The position numbers and the translations under genes were made by a program. From contig NZ_CP011058.1 in NCBI RefSeq assembly GCF_000961095.1, positions 2,375,001 to 2,439,000 of the forward strand: a DNA stretch of 64,000 nucleotides, in the 5' to 3' direction. How positions within the stretch are numbered: position 1 is the stretch's first letter; each line of letters opens with the position of its first letter. The notes below the pieces were generated by a model, which was not told the DNA's origin, made no database searches, and was given only the letters and a program-made list of their open reading frames with translations. The stretch is from Paenibacillus beijingensis (GTDB taxonomy: Bacteria > Bacillota > Bacilli > Paenibacillales > Paenibacillaceae). Positions 18,516 to 26,777 of the stretch are shown here, one piece after another.

Positions 18516-19265
18516 ATGATGAAACGTGCTGGAAAGCTTTCGGGATCGATCGAGTTCCTTTATATCGTCGGCATCATCGCCATTTCTTTTTCGTCGATTT
18601 TTGTGCGCTGGTCGGATGCGGAAGTATCCGTTATTGCCATGTACCGTCTTTATTTGACGAATTTGATTTTGCTTCCGCTCGCATGGAAGTACCGCAAGGA
18701 GCTGTTCCGCCTCAAGGGCAGGGATTGGATGTGGCTCGCTCTGTCCGGCGTGGCGCTCGGCTTTCATTTTTTGTTCTGGATGGGGTCGCTCCGGCTGACG
18801 ACGGTCGCCAGCTCGACGGTTATTTTGACGCTGGAGCCGATTCTCGTCATGATTGGTTCATATATGCTGTACCGCACCCGTACGAACCGGGTTATGATCG
18901 CCGGTATGATGCTGGCGGCCATCGGCTCGGCCGCGATCGGCGCGGGAGATTTCGGCATGTCGGATGCGGCGCTGCTCGGCGATGCGTTGTCCCTGCTGGG
19001 GACGGTGGCAGTGGCTGTTCATATGCTGATCGGCAAACAATTGCGGGAGCGGCTGGAGGCGTTTGTCTACAATTTCTGGGTGTTTGGCATGGCGGCAACG
19101 ACGCTCGGCATTTATAATGTTGCTGAGGGGATACCGCTCGGGGAGCGGCTTTCGGCGATCCAGCTGTACGCGGGCCTGCTCATATTGCTTGGCGTCTGGC
19201 TGTTTATCCGGTTCGGCAAAGAGCCGCCGCGCATTCCGCTGGCCGCTGCGGACAAAAAGGGCTGA
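18516..19265 (+). CDS. EamA/DMT family transporter, apparently shortened
   Basis: A 249-aa membrane protein. The first EamA repeat is complete (YIVGIIAISFSSIFVRWSDA to SMLYRTRTNRV). The second repeat begins normally (FGMSDAALLGDALSLLG), but after YNFWVFGMAATTLGIYNVAEGIPL it passes directly to GERLSAIQLYAGLLILLGVW. In full-length relatives about 50-60 residues with two membrane helices lie between these segments. The reading frame is intact, so this looks like an in-frame internal deletion. The start is ATG at 18516 (CGGAGA upstream); an in-frame ATG at 18486 lacks a ribosome binding site. Transport activity is doubtful. Confidence 0.75.
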   Translation: MMKRAGKLSGSIEFLYIVGIIAISFSSIFVRWSDAEVSVIAMYRLYLTNLILLPLAWKYRKELFRLKGRDWMWLALSGVALGFHFLFWMGSLRLTTVASSTVILTLEPILVMIGSYMLYRTRTNRVMIAGMMLAAIGSAAIGAGDFGMSDAALLGDALSLLGTVAVAVHMLIGKQLRERLEAFVYNFWVFGMAATTLGIYNVAEGIPLGERLSAIQLYAGLLILLGVWLFIRFGKEPPRIPLAAADKKG

Positions 19266-19511
19266 ACACACACGCAGGGCTCAACTGCACGGATACTTTC
19301 CGTTTTGCGGCGTTTGGAGCGGCGGCTGACGACGAAACGGACATGCGTAACCGATACGGGCATCCGTGCCCGATTGGTGGAAAAGCCGTAGTCGAGCTCC
19401 TCACCAAGCAGGTCATCAAGCAGGTCAACATGCAAACTACACGCGTAATGGCGGGGGCTGAACTGCCTGGCGGTGAACGGCTGTAATCTCGATAAAAGGA
19501 TGGTGGACCGC

Positions 19512-20348
19512 ATGAATGAAACGGTATCGCTAAAATGGCTTCTGGCCCGGTTATATGAACCGGACCTCGTTATTGTAGACTGCAGGTCCGCGCTCGGCAA
19601 GCCCGGTGCGGGACGGGAGGCGTTCGAGGAAGCGCACATTCCCGGCGCCGTCCATCTGGACCTGGAGCAGGACTTGTCGGGGCCGCTTGCGGAGCATGGA
19701 GGGCGCCATCCGCTTCCCGAGCCCGCGCGTCTTGCGGAGGTGTTCGGCAAGGCCGGCATCAGCGCGGACAAGCGCGTCGTCGCTTATGACGATCAGGGCG
19801 GCATGATGGCCGCGCGTCTGTGGTGGCTGCTCCGCTATACGGGGCATGAGGCCGTCTATGTGACGGATCAAGGCTTCACCGCTTGGCGCGAAGCCGGGTA
19901 TCCGGTGACGAAGGACGAGCCGGTGCGCATTCCGGCGCGGTATATCCCTGCGCTCAAGCCGGAAATGCTGGCAAGCGTGGAAGATGTGCGTCAGGCGAGC
20001 GAAAGTGGTGACATCGTGCTGATCGATTCGCGGGAGCCGCGGCGCTACCTCGGTGAAGAGGAGCCGATCGACGCCAAGGCGGGTCATATTCCGGGAGCGG
20101 TCAACAAGTTCTGGAAGCATGTACTGGACGAGAACGGCCGCTGGCGCAGCGGCGAAGAAGCGCGGGAGTTGTTTCAAGATATTCCCGCCGATAAGGAAAT
20201 TATCGTGTATTGCGGCTCCGGCGTCAGCGCCTGCCCGAATGTGCTCGCGCTGCGCGCAGCAGGGTACGGGAATGTGAAGCTGTATGCCGGAAGCTGGAGC
20301 GATTGGATTAGTTATGGGGACAAACCAATTGCCACTGGTGACGAGTAA
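19512..20348 (+). CDS. Thiosulfate/3-mercaptopyruvate sulfurtransferase
   Basis: A 278-aa tandem rhodanese protein. The inactive N-terminal rhodanese repeat (VIVDCRSALG, AHIPGAVHLDL) is followed by the catalytic repeat (VLIDSREPRRYLGE, AGHIPGAVN), with the active-site loop YCGSGVSACPN and Cys near residue 234. The CGSGV loop favours mercaptopyruvate-type (SseA-like) activity, though thiosulfate is also used by such enzymes. The start is ATG at 19512, with GGATGG upstream; upstream in-frame ATGs at 19500 and 19473 are alternatives. A terminator follows. No related sulfur genes are adjacent. Confidence 0.9.
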   Translation: MNETVSLKWLLARLYEPDLVIVDCRSALGKPGAGREAFEEAHIPGAVHLDLEQDLSGPLAEHGGRHPLPEPARLAEVFGKAGISADKRVVAYDDQGGMMAARLWWLLRYTGHEAVYVTDQGFTAWREAGYPVTKDEPVRIPARYIPALKPEMLASVEDVRQASESGDIVLIDSREPRRYLGEEEPIDAKAGHIPGAVNKFWKHVLDENGRWRSGEEARELFQDIPADKEIIVYCGSGVSACPNVLALRAAGYGNVKLYAGSWSDWISYGDKPIATGDE

Positions 20349-20382
20349 GGACGGGAAGATGGATAGCAGTACTTTCGAAATG

Positions 20383-20427
20383 AATACATCGCCGTGTAGC
20401 CCAATGGCTCCGGCGATGTATTTTTTA
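20383..20427 (+). terminator. Terminator after the sulfurtransferase gene
   Basis: AATACATCGCCG pairs with CGGCGATGTATT around a 15-nt loop, followed by six T. The next 260 bp to the SDR gene hold nothing that I recognise. Confidence 0.85.
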
Positions 20428-20686
20428 TGCCCCGAAGTCAACACGGAGTCAACGCACGGTTACTGAAAATACTTACAGAACGGGTCAAACCGAATGCTCA
20501 CTCGTATCGCTCGTTATGCCCTATACAGACAATAAAGGCCCGAAACGCTCCACCATAGCGGTGAAACAAACCCCGACCCCGATAAACAAGTCAACAACTT
20601 TACGTAACAAGAACGTTATTCAATGCAGAATCAACGAGCGTGTTGTTCCTGTCGGCGGTGAATTCTTCTAGCCGTGCAGCGTATCG

Positions 20687-21547
20687 TCAGACCTTAGCAG
20701 CGCCAAGAAATTCGTGTTCGTAAATCGCATTAATCCTTTCCAAAACGTCCCGGGATTGATCATTAAATTTTAATTCCGCAGTCTGACCTTTTAGCAAAAA
20801 CACGCCGGTCTCATTACGGTGTTCCCCGAGAGCACCTTCATACAGCTGGCTGGCTCCATGGGTAGGTGGAGAGAAAAACAGCTTCATAAGCAATGTAACC
20901 ACTATGGGTAGTCCGGATTTTTTTCCTTTTCTTAGCGTATTATTGCCACCCGGGTCAACGCTGCGGATCTTAATGCCTTCCTTGGCAAGCTGCGGTGCGA
21001 TAGCCTGAGTCCACAGCGAAAGCGCCAGCTTTGAAGTGGCATACGGACCAAGCAGTTTGCGGAAGGTTTTGGGGCGTTCCAGGATTTCGATATTAAACTC
21101 TTTCACATAGTTTAGTGCTGAAGATGAGGTATTGACTACCGTTTTTAAGCCGCCGTTTTTTAAGAGTTCCTTCAATTCCATCAGAATGATATACGGAACA
21201 ACCGTCAATAGCTCATAATGCTTCTCGCGCCCTTGTTTCGAATAGCTTAGTTCTGAAAAAGACCCACCGGCGTTGTTGAACAAAATATCGATCCGCTGCT
21301 CTTTGTCTTTGATCTCTTCCAATGTCCTTCTCAAGCTGGCATAATCGGTGAGATCCGCTGTTTTATAAATACGAAGCCATCCGTTCATGACGGCTTTTTG
21401 GATTCTCATATCATCCGCCGGAAAATCGGAACGGTTCAATGCAACCACCTGCCAGTCCTCCGACAGCAACTTCCGGGTTAATTCCAACCCAATCCCGGCG
21501 CTTGCGCCCGTAACCAGTGCGATATTGTCGCGTTGGTTCGTATTCAT
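20687..21547 (-). CDS. Short-chain dehydrogenase/reductase
   Basis: A 286-aa NAD(P)-dependent oxidoreductase of the classical SDR type. The cofactor motif TGASAGIG (residues about 14-21), the NNAG motif and the catalytic YATSK are present, with the upstream serine in VVNTSSSAL. The larger size and C-terminal extension resemble retinol-dehydrogenase/WWOX-like SDRs. The substrate is unknown. ATG at 21547 is the start, with AGGAGGAG eight bases upstream. It is divergent from a MerR-family gene, and both promoters carry the same operator, so it is the likely target of that regulator. Confidence 0.9.
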   Translation of the reverse strand: MNTNQRDNIALVTGASAGIGLELTRKLLSEDWQVVALNRSDFPADDMRIQKAVMNGWLRIYKTADLTDYASLRRTLEEIKDKEQRIDILFNNAGGSFSELSYSKQGREKHYELLTVVPYIILMELKELLKNGGLKTVVNTSSSALNYVKEFNIEILERPKTFRKLLGPYATSKLALSLWTQAIAPQLAKEGIKIRSVDPGGNNTLRKGKKSGLPIVVTLLMKLFFSPPTHGASQLYEGALGEHRNETGVFLLKGQTAELKFNDQSRDVLERINAIYEHEFLGAAKV

Positions 21548-21593
21548 TGTACGTCTCCTCCTAATGTCGGGATATTTTCCCTTGATAGCGTAC

Positions 21594-21693
21594 ATTCTAT
21601 AAGTTGGAGTCGACTCCAAGTCAAGGAGCGAAATCAAAGTTTTTGTCCCAAGGATAAGAGACTTGACTTGGAGCCAACTTCAAGATGTATAAT
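21594..21693. promoter_or_regulatory. Divergent MerR-type promoters with shared operator sequence
   Basis: For the SDR gene (minus strand): TTGACT at 21619-21624, a 19-bp spacer and TAGAAT at 21594-21599. For the merR gene: TTGACT at 21663-21668, a 19-bp spacer and TATAAT at 21688-21693. Both spacers contain a dyad: TTGGAGTCGACTCCAA in the first, CTTGGAG-CCAA-CTTCAAG in the second. A 19-bp spacer with a central dyad is the signature of promoters untwisted by MerR-family activators. Confidence 0.8.
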
Positions 21694-21725
21694 GCACGAA
21701 AAAGCAATCTCTGGGAGGGAGCAGG

Positions 21726-22229
21726 ATGAAGGCAGAGCAAACTTTTACGATAAAGCAAACCGCCGATAAAACCGGAATTTCCGAGGATACGATCCGTTAT
21801 TACGAAAAGATCGCGCTGCTTCCCCGAGCGGACCGGAAGGACAACGGGCATCGTGTCTACCGTCAAGAGGACATCAATACGATCCGGCTGATATCATGCC
21901 TGAAAAAAACGGGGATGCCGCTGGAGGAAATGCGGCCGTTTTTGGCGGTCTCCGCCGACGCCGATCCCGCGGAATATCCCGAGTTGGTGGAGCAATTAAG
22001 GAGCCACCGGGAAAATATCGTCAGCCAAATCGCCTCGCTGCAACAGGTTGTCGATTTTATCGACATGAAGCTGGAGGAGGGGAGATACCGCCGGGACTGC
22101 TCAGATGAAAGCCAGGACGGCGTTTCAGAAAAAATAATGGGAGAACCGAAATCAAAGCCCGTCTCACCCGTTGAGATGAGTTATTTTTCCGTATCTGCCA
22201 AATCGGGCAAGTCGGCTTCCGTTAGATAA
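21726..22229 (+). CDS. MerR-family transcriptional regulator (AdhR-like)
   Basis: A 167-aa regulator. The N-terminal winged helix (FTIKQTADKTGISEDTIRYYE) is followed by a dimerisation helix (LRSHRENIVSQIASLQQVVDFI). Cys58 in ISCLKKTGMPLEE aligns with the single reactive cysteine of B. subtilis AdhR (IKCMRNAGLPIE), which senses aldehydes, so electrophile sensing is plausible but unproven. The last 45 residues are polar and probably disordered. The start ATG at 21726 has GGGAGGG upstream. It probably controls itself and the divergent SDR gene. Confidence 0.88.
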   Translation: MKAEQTFTIKQTADKTGISEDTIRYYEKIALLPRADRKDNGHRVYRQEDINTIRLISCLKKTGMPLEEMRPFLAVSADADPAEYPELVEQLRSHRENIVSQIASLQQVVDFIDMKLEEGRYRRDCSDESQDGVSEKIMGEPKSKPVSPVEMSYFSVSAKSGKSASVR

Positions 22230-22320
22230 GCATATCAAGGCTGCCGTTGCTCTGTATTTTTATGTGCTTCGTGCGTATTTGAAGCAGTTTCAAGAGTTCA
22301 TTGATTTTCACTCACAAAAA

Positions 22321-22364
22321 GAAAGGTGCAGTCTACTCATTATTCTTGAGTAGCTGTACCTTTC
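22321..22364. other. Long hairpin without T-tract
   Basis: GAAAGGTGCAGTCTACTCA and TGAGTAGCTGTACCTTTC are nearly complementary over 18 bp around a TTATTCT loop. No T-run follows on either strand, so it may be a terminator remnant or part of a decayed mobile element. Confidence 0.5.
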
Positions 22365-22422
22365 CTAAATCAAAGGGACTTTTTCAGTGGCCTGGCATCG
22401 CTATGACTTTATATTATACTGA

Positions 22423-22672
22423 AAATTTCTCAATGCTTTCTTGAAGCTTCAGGGCCAGATTGTTCACTCCCCCCGGAACAAAGTGCCGGTCGGTACTGAT
22501 CCCGCGTTGATACAATGGACCTGACGTAACAACGATGACCAACGTACCGATCGGCATTCCCATTGTCTCGATGTACTTCTTGAAGGCATTTCCACAGGGA
22601 ATCCGACAGCTGGAGCGATTGGATTTCCTGGCCTGAAAATCCAATAGCAAAAGGGGACGAGTAAGTAGCCAC
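22423..22672 (-). pseudogene. Remnant of an unidentified gene, frameshifted
   Basis: On the minus strand one frame reads MATYSSPFAIGFSG and continues to LSDSLWK. The adjacent frame then reads KKYIETMGMPIGTLVIVVTS and ends VNNLALKLQESIEKFSV. The two join naturally at one frameshift near 22590, which suggests a broken gene of about 80 codons. There is no clear ribosome binding site and no family was recognised. Confidence 0.3.
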
Positions 22673-23310
22673 GAGGGCGCGTCAGACGTGGGTTTTGAGC
22701 TTGTTTCGGGTTGCTGGTGTATAGGCTTTTTCAGTCCTTTTTTGTTTTACGGTACCTATTTTATGTTTATCGGATTTCCAAGGAGATTCTCACGTCTTAT
22801 AAAGAGAAGTCTCCAGCTATAGTACTCAAATAAGTCTATTGAAGAGTATAAACAAGGAAATCTTAGCTTTAATAAGTTGATTTTTCTGATTTGCAAGCTA
22901 CTTTTGAAGATGTTAAGCGATGCCCGAAATAGAGCTGAAAAATAAACGATATTACACCTGACTGGTTGAAGCAACCCTTAGTTACAAACAACCGCCAATA
23001 GGCTGCACACTACAACTCTCAGTCCACCTTTTCGTGCTTTGCGTTTCTTACCTTTTGTTGGAGTGCATACACTGTTACGCTAGGCTCACACGTTTACGGA
23101 TTTCGCGCTCCCTAAGTCCTCCCAAACGTAGCCAAGGAAGGGCATTTAAACAGAGCTCTGGAGTATACTGGGAGTCATTCCCGCCACGCCACTTCGAAAC
23201 TTACCTTTAGCATTGGAATAGTCTTAACATAGCAGTCCGTGTGGGATAAGAAGCTGGAACGATGGATTACCTACCCCGACAACTCGATTGCGAAGGATGA
23301 GGAAAAAAAC
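22673..23310. other. Stretch without recognisable gene
   Basis: No open frame with a ribosome binding site, no RNA gene and no convincing repeat is visible in these 640 bases. Base composition is lower in GC than the neighbouring housekeeping genes. Together with flanking broken genes this fits a decayed accessory patch. Confidence 0.6.
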
Positions 23311-23568
23311 TAAACTAATGGTACGAGAATTGAGTGAAGAACCGGACACGTACCACCCACTCTGAAGCATGTCCCAAACAGGCCCATAAGCAGCACTCCT
23401 AAGGCTCCGAACATGAAAGCCCACAGAGGATGTCGGTCTGCATTCGGCCCAGTATCCTAGCATTGCCGCGAGTACAAGCATGCCCCATCCCGCAATGAAA
23501 TTGACGACCGGTGAAGGCCCAAATGGGATGGGAACGGGGATGAGCAGGCCGTGAATGCGAACTCGCAT
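23311..23568 (-). pseudogene. Frameshifted small membrane protein gene
   Basis: The first frame gives a hydrophobic start, FGPSPVVNFIAGWGMLVLAA, ending near GYWAECRP. The next frame then continues as WAFMFGALGVLLMGLFG and VLHSILVPLV to a stop at 23311. Both parts read as membrane helices of one small protein of about 85 residues, interrupted by a frameshift near 23435. The 5' end overlaps the divergent regulator pseudogene by 18 bp, so the true starts are uncertain. A sequencing error is the alternative. Confidence 0.4.
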
Positions 23569-24345
23569 CGACGAAAAGCGCTGGGCAATTATTTAAAATC
23601 ACGCCGTACCAAGCTTGCCCCTGGAAAAGTCGGACTGCCATCAGGCCACACTCGGCGGCGAACACCGGGGCTTAGGCGCGAGGAATTGGCCGATATGGCG
23701 GGAGTGAGCTTGTCATGGTACACGTGGCTTGAGCAAGGATGCGACATTCACGTGTCCAAAGAGGTACTTGCCAGCGTCGGCCGGGCGTTGAAGTTGAATG
23801 GAGGCAAATATCGTCAGGTCATGAATCTGGCTCAGTTTCCGGTAAGCTCCGACCGTTAGAGCAAGAAAAGGTCATTACGCCGGCGCTGAAAAAAATGATA
23901 GGCGATCTCCCTTACCCGGCAATGGCAGAAAGCCATCATGCGGATGTGCTTGCGTGGAACGATGCGTCGTGCCGCTATTTTTTCGATTTTTCCAAAGCGG
24001 CTGCGAGAGATCGGAACCTGATCTGGCTGTGGTCTACGGACAAATCGCTTATGTCCCGAATCGCCAACTGGGAAGAGAAATCGGGGTATGCAGTTTCCTT
24101 ATTCCGAAGTTTTAGCGACCGATGTGCCGGTGATCCTTGTTTTCCCCGGTTTATCGCCGATTTAACACAGATCAGCCCATTTTTCCAAAAATTGTGGTCG
24201 CTCCTTGAGCTCAGACAAAAATCGGACAGCAATTTTGGTGATTAACAAACCGGGTTCCGATCATGAAATGTTTGATGTGACATCCTTTGCGAACATCATG
24301 GCAATGAAAAACTGCATTTCTTTGTGTTTACGCCTCGCTCCGCCC
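23551..24345 (+). pseudogene. Broken XRE/MmyB-like transcriptional regulator
   Basis: Frame 1 (23551-23859) encodes a helix-turn-helix domain with RRRTPGLRREELADMAGVS and SWYTWLEQG, a hallmark of regulators with a C-terminal MmyB-like ligand domain. After SSDR it stops. The next frame continues as LEQEKVITPALKKMIGDLP, MAESHHADVLAWNDAS and RNLIWLWSTD, exactly the expected MmyB domain, to about 24200. Further shifts are needed to reach KLHFFVFTPRSA near 24310-24345, the usual C-terminal strand. At least two or three frameshifts make it a pseudogene, unless the sequence is poor here. Its 3' end runs into exoA. Confidence 0.75.
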
Positions 24346-25110
24346 CGAGCCGTTCATATCCGCCATTTCCAGAATGACCGGGCAGTGGTCGCTGCCGAAT
24401 ATATGGGAGTCGATTTTTGCATCGACCAGGAAAGGCGCAAGTCTCGAGGATGCGAGAAAATAATCGATTCGCCAGCCTACGTTGCGTTCTCTCACTTTCG
24501 GCATATTCGACCACCAGCTGTAGGCGTCGGTCCGGTCCGGGTAAAAATAGCGGAACGTATCGATAAATCCGGCATCCAGCAGCCGCGTCATTTTGTCCCG
24601 CTCTTCGGGCGTGAATCCGGAGTTGCCGTGATTGGACTTCGCATTCTTGATATCAATCTCCTGATGGGCCACATTCAAATCGCCGCAAATAATAACCGGC
24701 TTGTCGGCGTCCAATTGCCCGACGTAGGCGCGAAAACGCTCTTCCCATTCGAGTCTGTACGCAAGCCTGGACAGATCGCGTTTCGCGTTCGGAGTATAAA
24801 CGTTCACGAGATAAAAGGAATCGAATTCCATCGTAATGATGCGCCCTTCCGGTTCGTGATCCTCTTCGATGCCGTAACGCACCGAAAGCGGTTTGATTTT
24901 CGTAAAAACGGCGGTTCCCGAATACCCCTTCTTCAGCGCGTAATTCCAATACGAGGCATATTCCTCCCCGTGCTCCATACCTATTTGCCCTTCCTGCAGC
25001 TTGATCTCCTGAACGCAAAAAATGTCCGCATCCGTTTCGTTAAAGTAATCGTAAAAGCCTTTTTTGACGCATGCCCTTAAACCATTGACGTTCCACGACA
25101 CCAATTTCAT
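24328..25110 (-). CDS. exoA: Exodeoxyribonuclease III / AP endonuclease
   Basis: A 260-aa Mg-dependent nuclease of the ExoIII/APE1 family that cleaves abasic sites and removes 3' blocks in base excision repair. The conserved metal and catalytic residues are seen in VSWNVNGLRA, VQEIKLQEG (Glu35), CGDLNVAH, the NVGWRIDYFL loop and the terminal GSDHCPV. Length is typical. The start ATG at 25110 follows AAGGAG-like sequence on the minus strand. It stands alone. Confidence 0.95.
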   Translation of the reverse strand: MKLVSWNVNGLRACVKKGFYDYFNETDADIFCVQEIKLQEGQIGMEHGEEYASYWNYALKKGYSGTAVFTKIKPLSVRYGIEEDHEPEGRIITMEFDSFYLVNVYTPNAKRDLSRLAYRLEWEERFRAYVGQLDADKPVIICGDLNVAHQEIDIKNAKSNHGNSGFTPEERDKMTRLLDAGFIDTFRYFYPDRTDAYSWWSNMPKVRERNVGWRIDYFLASSRLAPFLVDAKIDSHIFGSDHCPVILEMADMNGSGRSEA

Positions 25111-25311
25111 CCTCGTCTGTCTCCTTGCAATTCGTATTTAGTTGATGGAATCCGCGTTTGCCCGACTAAAGTCCAGTTCGTTTTCCTCCTCCGGATGGTC
25201 ATCTTATTCTGGAAAGTAGTTTATACTTTTGTACAGAGAGACCGATGAACACGCTCAAGCGTTCATGACGCGCAAAGAAAGGGTTCACGAAGTTGTGGCG
25301 AAAAAGGCCGG

Positions 25312-25374
25312 CCAAAAAAGCATTCAAGCCGCAAGCGCTTGTCCCAAAGGACAAACTCATGCGGCTTGAATGCT
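25312..25374 (-). terminator. Terminator of the NlpC/P60 gene
   Basis: A 14-bp perfect stem (AGCATTCAAGCCGC / GCGGCTTGAATGCT) with an inner hairpin; on the minus strand it ends in a T-run. Confidence 0.85.
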
Positions 25375-25400
25375 CACGAACCGTTGCAGCTAGCGGTAAG

Positions 25401-25901
25401 TTAATCGACGTCCGGTCCTCCGTCCACTTCGTCGGAAGGATCGTCCGCATATTTTTCGTACGTATCCGTACTCATAATGCGGCGCGCCGTTACATAACGT
25501 TTCGTGTAATACGAATCGCTGATCGAGCTGATCGTAACGCCTTTGCTGGAGGAAGCATGGGCCATTTTGCCGTCGCCGACATAGATGCCGACATGGGAAA
25601 TGCCCCTGCCGCTCGTATTAAAAAATACGAGATCGCCTGCAATCAGATCGTCCTTCGCGACTTTCTTCCCCATCCGGGCTTGCGCGATCGAGGAGTGCGG
25701 AAGGGAAACTTTGAATTGATTAAATACGTAAGATGTGAAGCCCGAGCAGTCAAATCCTCTAGTGCTGGTACCAGCCATTTTGTAGGGTGTGCCGATTACA
25801 TCGCTGATGACGCCGTCCATCTTGGAGTCTGCAAACACGCTGCCGACCTGGAAGGTGAGCAGAAGGGCAAATCCGATCAATAGCGCTGATACTTTCTTCA
25901 A
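25401..25901 (-). CDS. NlpC/P60 family peptidoglycan hydrolase, secreted
   Basis: A 166-aa protein: signal peptide (KKVSALLIGFALLLTFQVG, cleavage probably VFA-DS), then one NlpC/P60 domain with catalytic Cys52 in FDCSGF, His103 in GISHVGIY and a third polar residue around His115. There are no separate cell-wall binding repeats, so it is a minimal DL-endopeptidase-type hydrolase of peptide stems. The start ATG at 25901 has AAGGAGC upstream. A ydaO-type c-di-AMP riboswitch precedes it, so it should be switched off at high c-di-AMP. The acidic C-terminal tail (DDPSDEVDGGPDVD) is unusual. Confidence 0.93.
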   Translation of the reverse strand: MKKVSALLIGFALLLTFQVGSVFADSKMDGVISDVIGTPYKMAGTSTRGFDCSGFTSYVFNQFKVSLPHSSIAQARMGKKVAKDDLIAGDLVFFNTSGRGISHVGIYVGDGKMAHASSSKGVTISSISDSYYTKRYVTARRIMSTDTYEKYADDPSDEVDGGPDVD

Positions 25902-25921
25902 AGCGTAAAGCTCCTTCCAAA

Positions 25922-26148
25922 AGCCTACGAGGTTAGCTGTGGGGTTCGGTTGAAGGCACCCTATGACTTCTCAGGCGTCATGCTGCAGCTGGCGTGGTCG
26001 TCCTTGTGGTTGTAAGGACCCGGGCCGCGGTACCAGAGATGGCTGGCAAGCGGTGCGAGGACGATTACTTCTTGCTTGGCGGGACGTCGAAATCAATTCA
26101 CCCAAAGTGGTTCCCCCGTTTCCATGTACACGGGAATTCGGCAGTTTG
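25922..26148 (-). promoter_or_regulatory. c-di-AMP riboswitch (ydaO/yuaA leader)
   Basis: The minus strand contains the ydaO landmarks in order: CGGGGGAACCA, then TTGGGTGAAT, and near the gene CAGCTAACCTCGTAGGC, ending about 20 nt before the NlpC/P60 start. These are highly conserved segments of the ydaO ligand core. The variable middle part is long here. Boundaries are estimated. The class normally stops expression of wall hydrolases and osmolyte transporters when c-di-AMP is high. Confidence 0.88.
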
Positions 26149-26374
26149 TTTTATGTACTCGCTACCTATTCTTTTTTTTTCAATAATCTCCTTCCTTCGA
26201 CGTTAAATTCTAATAATTCTAATGATTCGCATGGGTGAGGTAAGCGCTATCAGCATGATGAATACTCACTTCCAGCCGTTTTTACCGGTTTTTGAGCATC
26301 GTTAAAGATGTTGAAGATTGTCAGATTACGGACGCTGCAACGCTGAATACTTGTAGGTCTTTGCTCACGAAAAA
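26149..26374. other. AT-richer leader/promoter region of the NlpC gene and spacer
   Basis: No gene is seen. A homopolymer (T run near 26172-26180) and AT-rich sequence upstream of the riboswitch are the likely place of its promoter on the minus strand, but I could not assign boxes with confidence. Confidence 0.4.
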
Positions 26375-26394
26375 AAGCGCCACCAGCGGCGCTT
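26375..26394 (-). terminator. Terminator after the truncated paralogue
   Basis: AAGCGCC / GGCGCTT with a short loop, followed on the minus strand by seven T. Confidence 0.75.
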
Positions 26395-26397
26395 CCA

Positions 26398-26511
26398 TCA
26401 GACGGTATAGAGGACATTTTCCATCATGGTCAGCAGTCTTACGCGCATTCTCTCCAGCATCCGGAGCGTTCCTCGCAGCGGCCCGGCTGGGCCTGCGCCT
26501 TTGCCGCATTT
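26398..26511 (-). pseudogene. 3' fragment of a gene related to the 85-aa gene at 26778-27035
   Basis: The minus-strand frame ends GTLRMLERMRVRLLTMMENV then LYTV and stop, closely matching the end of the intact neighbour (ETMRVLERMRTRLLTMMENM, then LFTA). DNA identity continues through the TTTTCCATCATGGT segment. Upstream of about 26511 the similarity is lost and no start is found. It still has its own terminator. It is read as a degraded tandem duplicate. Confidence 0.6.
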
Positions 26512-26730
26512 AACCCGAAACGTCCCGTCGTAAACAGATCGAACTGGACACGCTAGCGATATTCAGGCGAAAAGGACGGCTCCCGCGAGGCTGCGTTTGG
26601 TACGATGCTTTGCAAGGCGACGTCATGCGACGCCACACCGCGCGATGGGAGCTCGCGCGGGCGCTGTCCGGCGCCCAGCTCTGTATAATGCGGGGCGAGC
26701 GGGACTGCGGGCGGGCGGGCCGGATAAACA

Positions 26731-26761
26731 AAATAAAGCGCCCGCTTGGGGCGCTTTATTT
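26731..26761. terminator. Terminator of the 85-aa gene
   Basis: AAATAAAGCGCCC and GGGCGCTTTATTT form a 13-bp perfect stem. The A/T-rich base of the stem gives a T-run on both strands. Confidence 0.8.
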
Positions 26762-26777
26762 AACGTCCGCCTCTTTC

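Noticed and set aside
19343..19486. 47-codon open frame (MRNRYGHPCPIGGKAVV...)
   Set aside because: No ribosome binding site and no recognised family; the following sulfurtransferase start is independent of it.
20428..20686. Insertion-sequence remnant between the sulfurtransferase and SDR genes
   Set aside because: No terminal inverted repeats, target duplication or transposase fragment could be seen.
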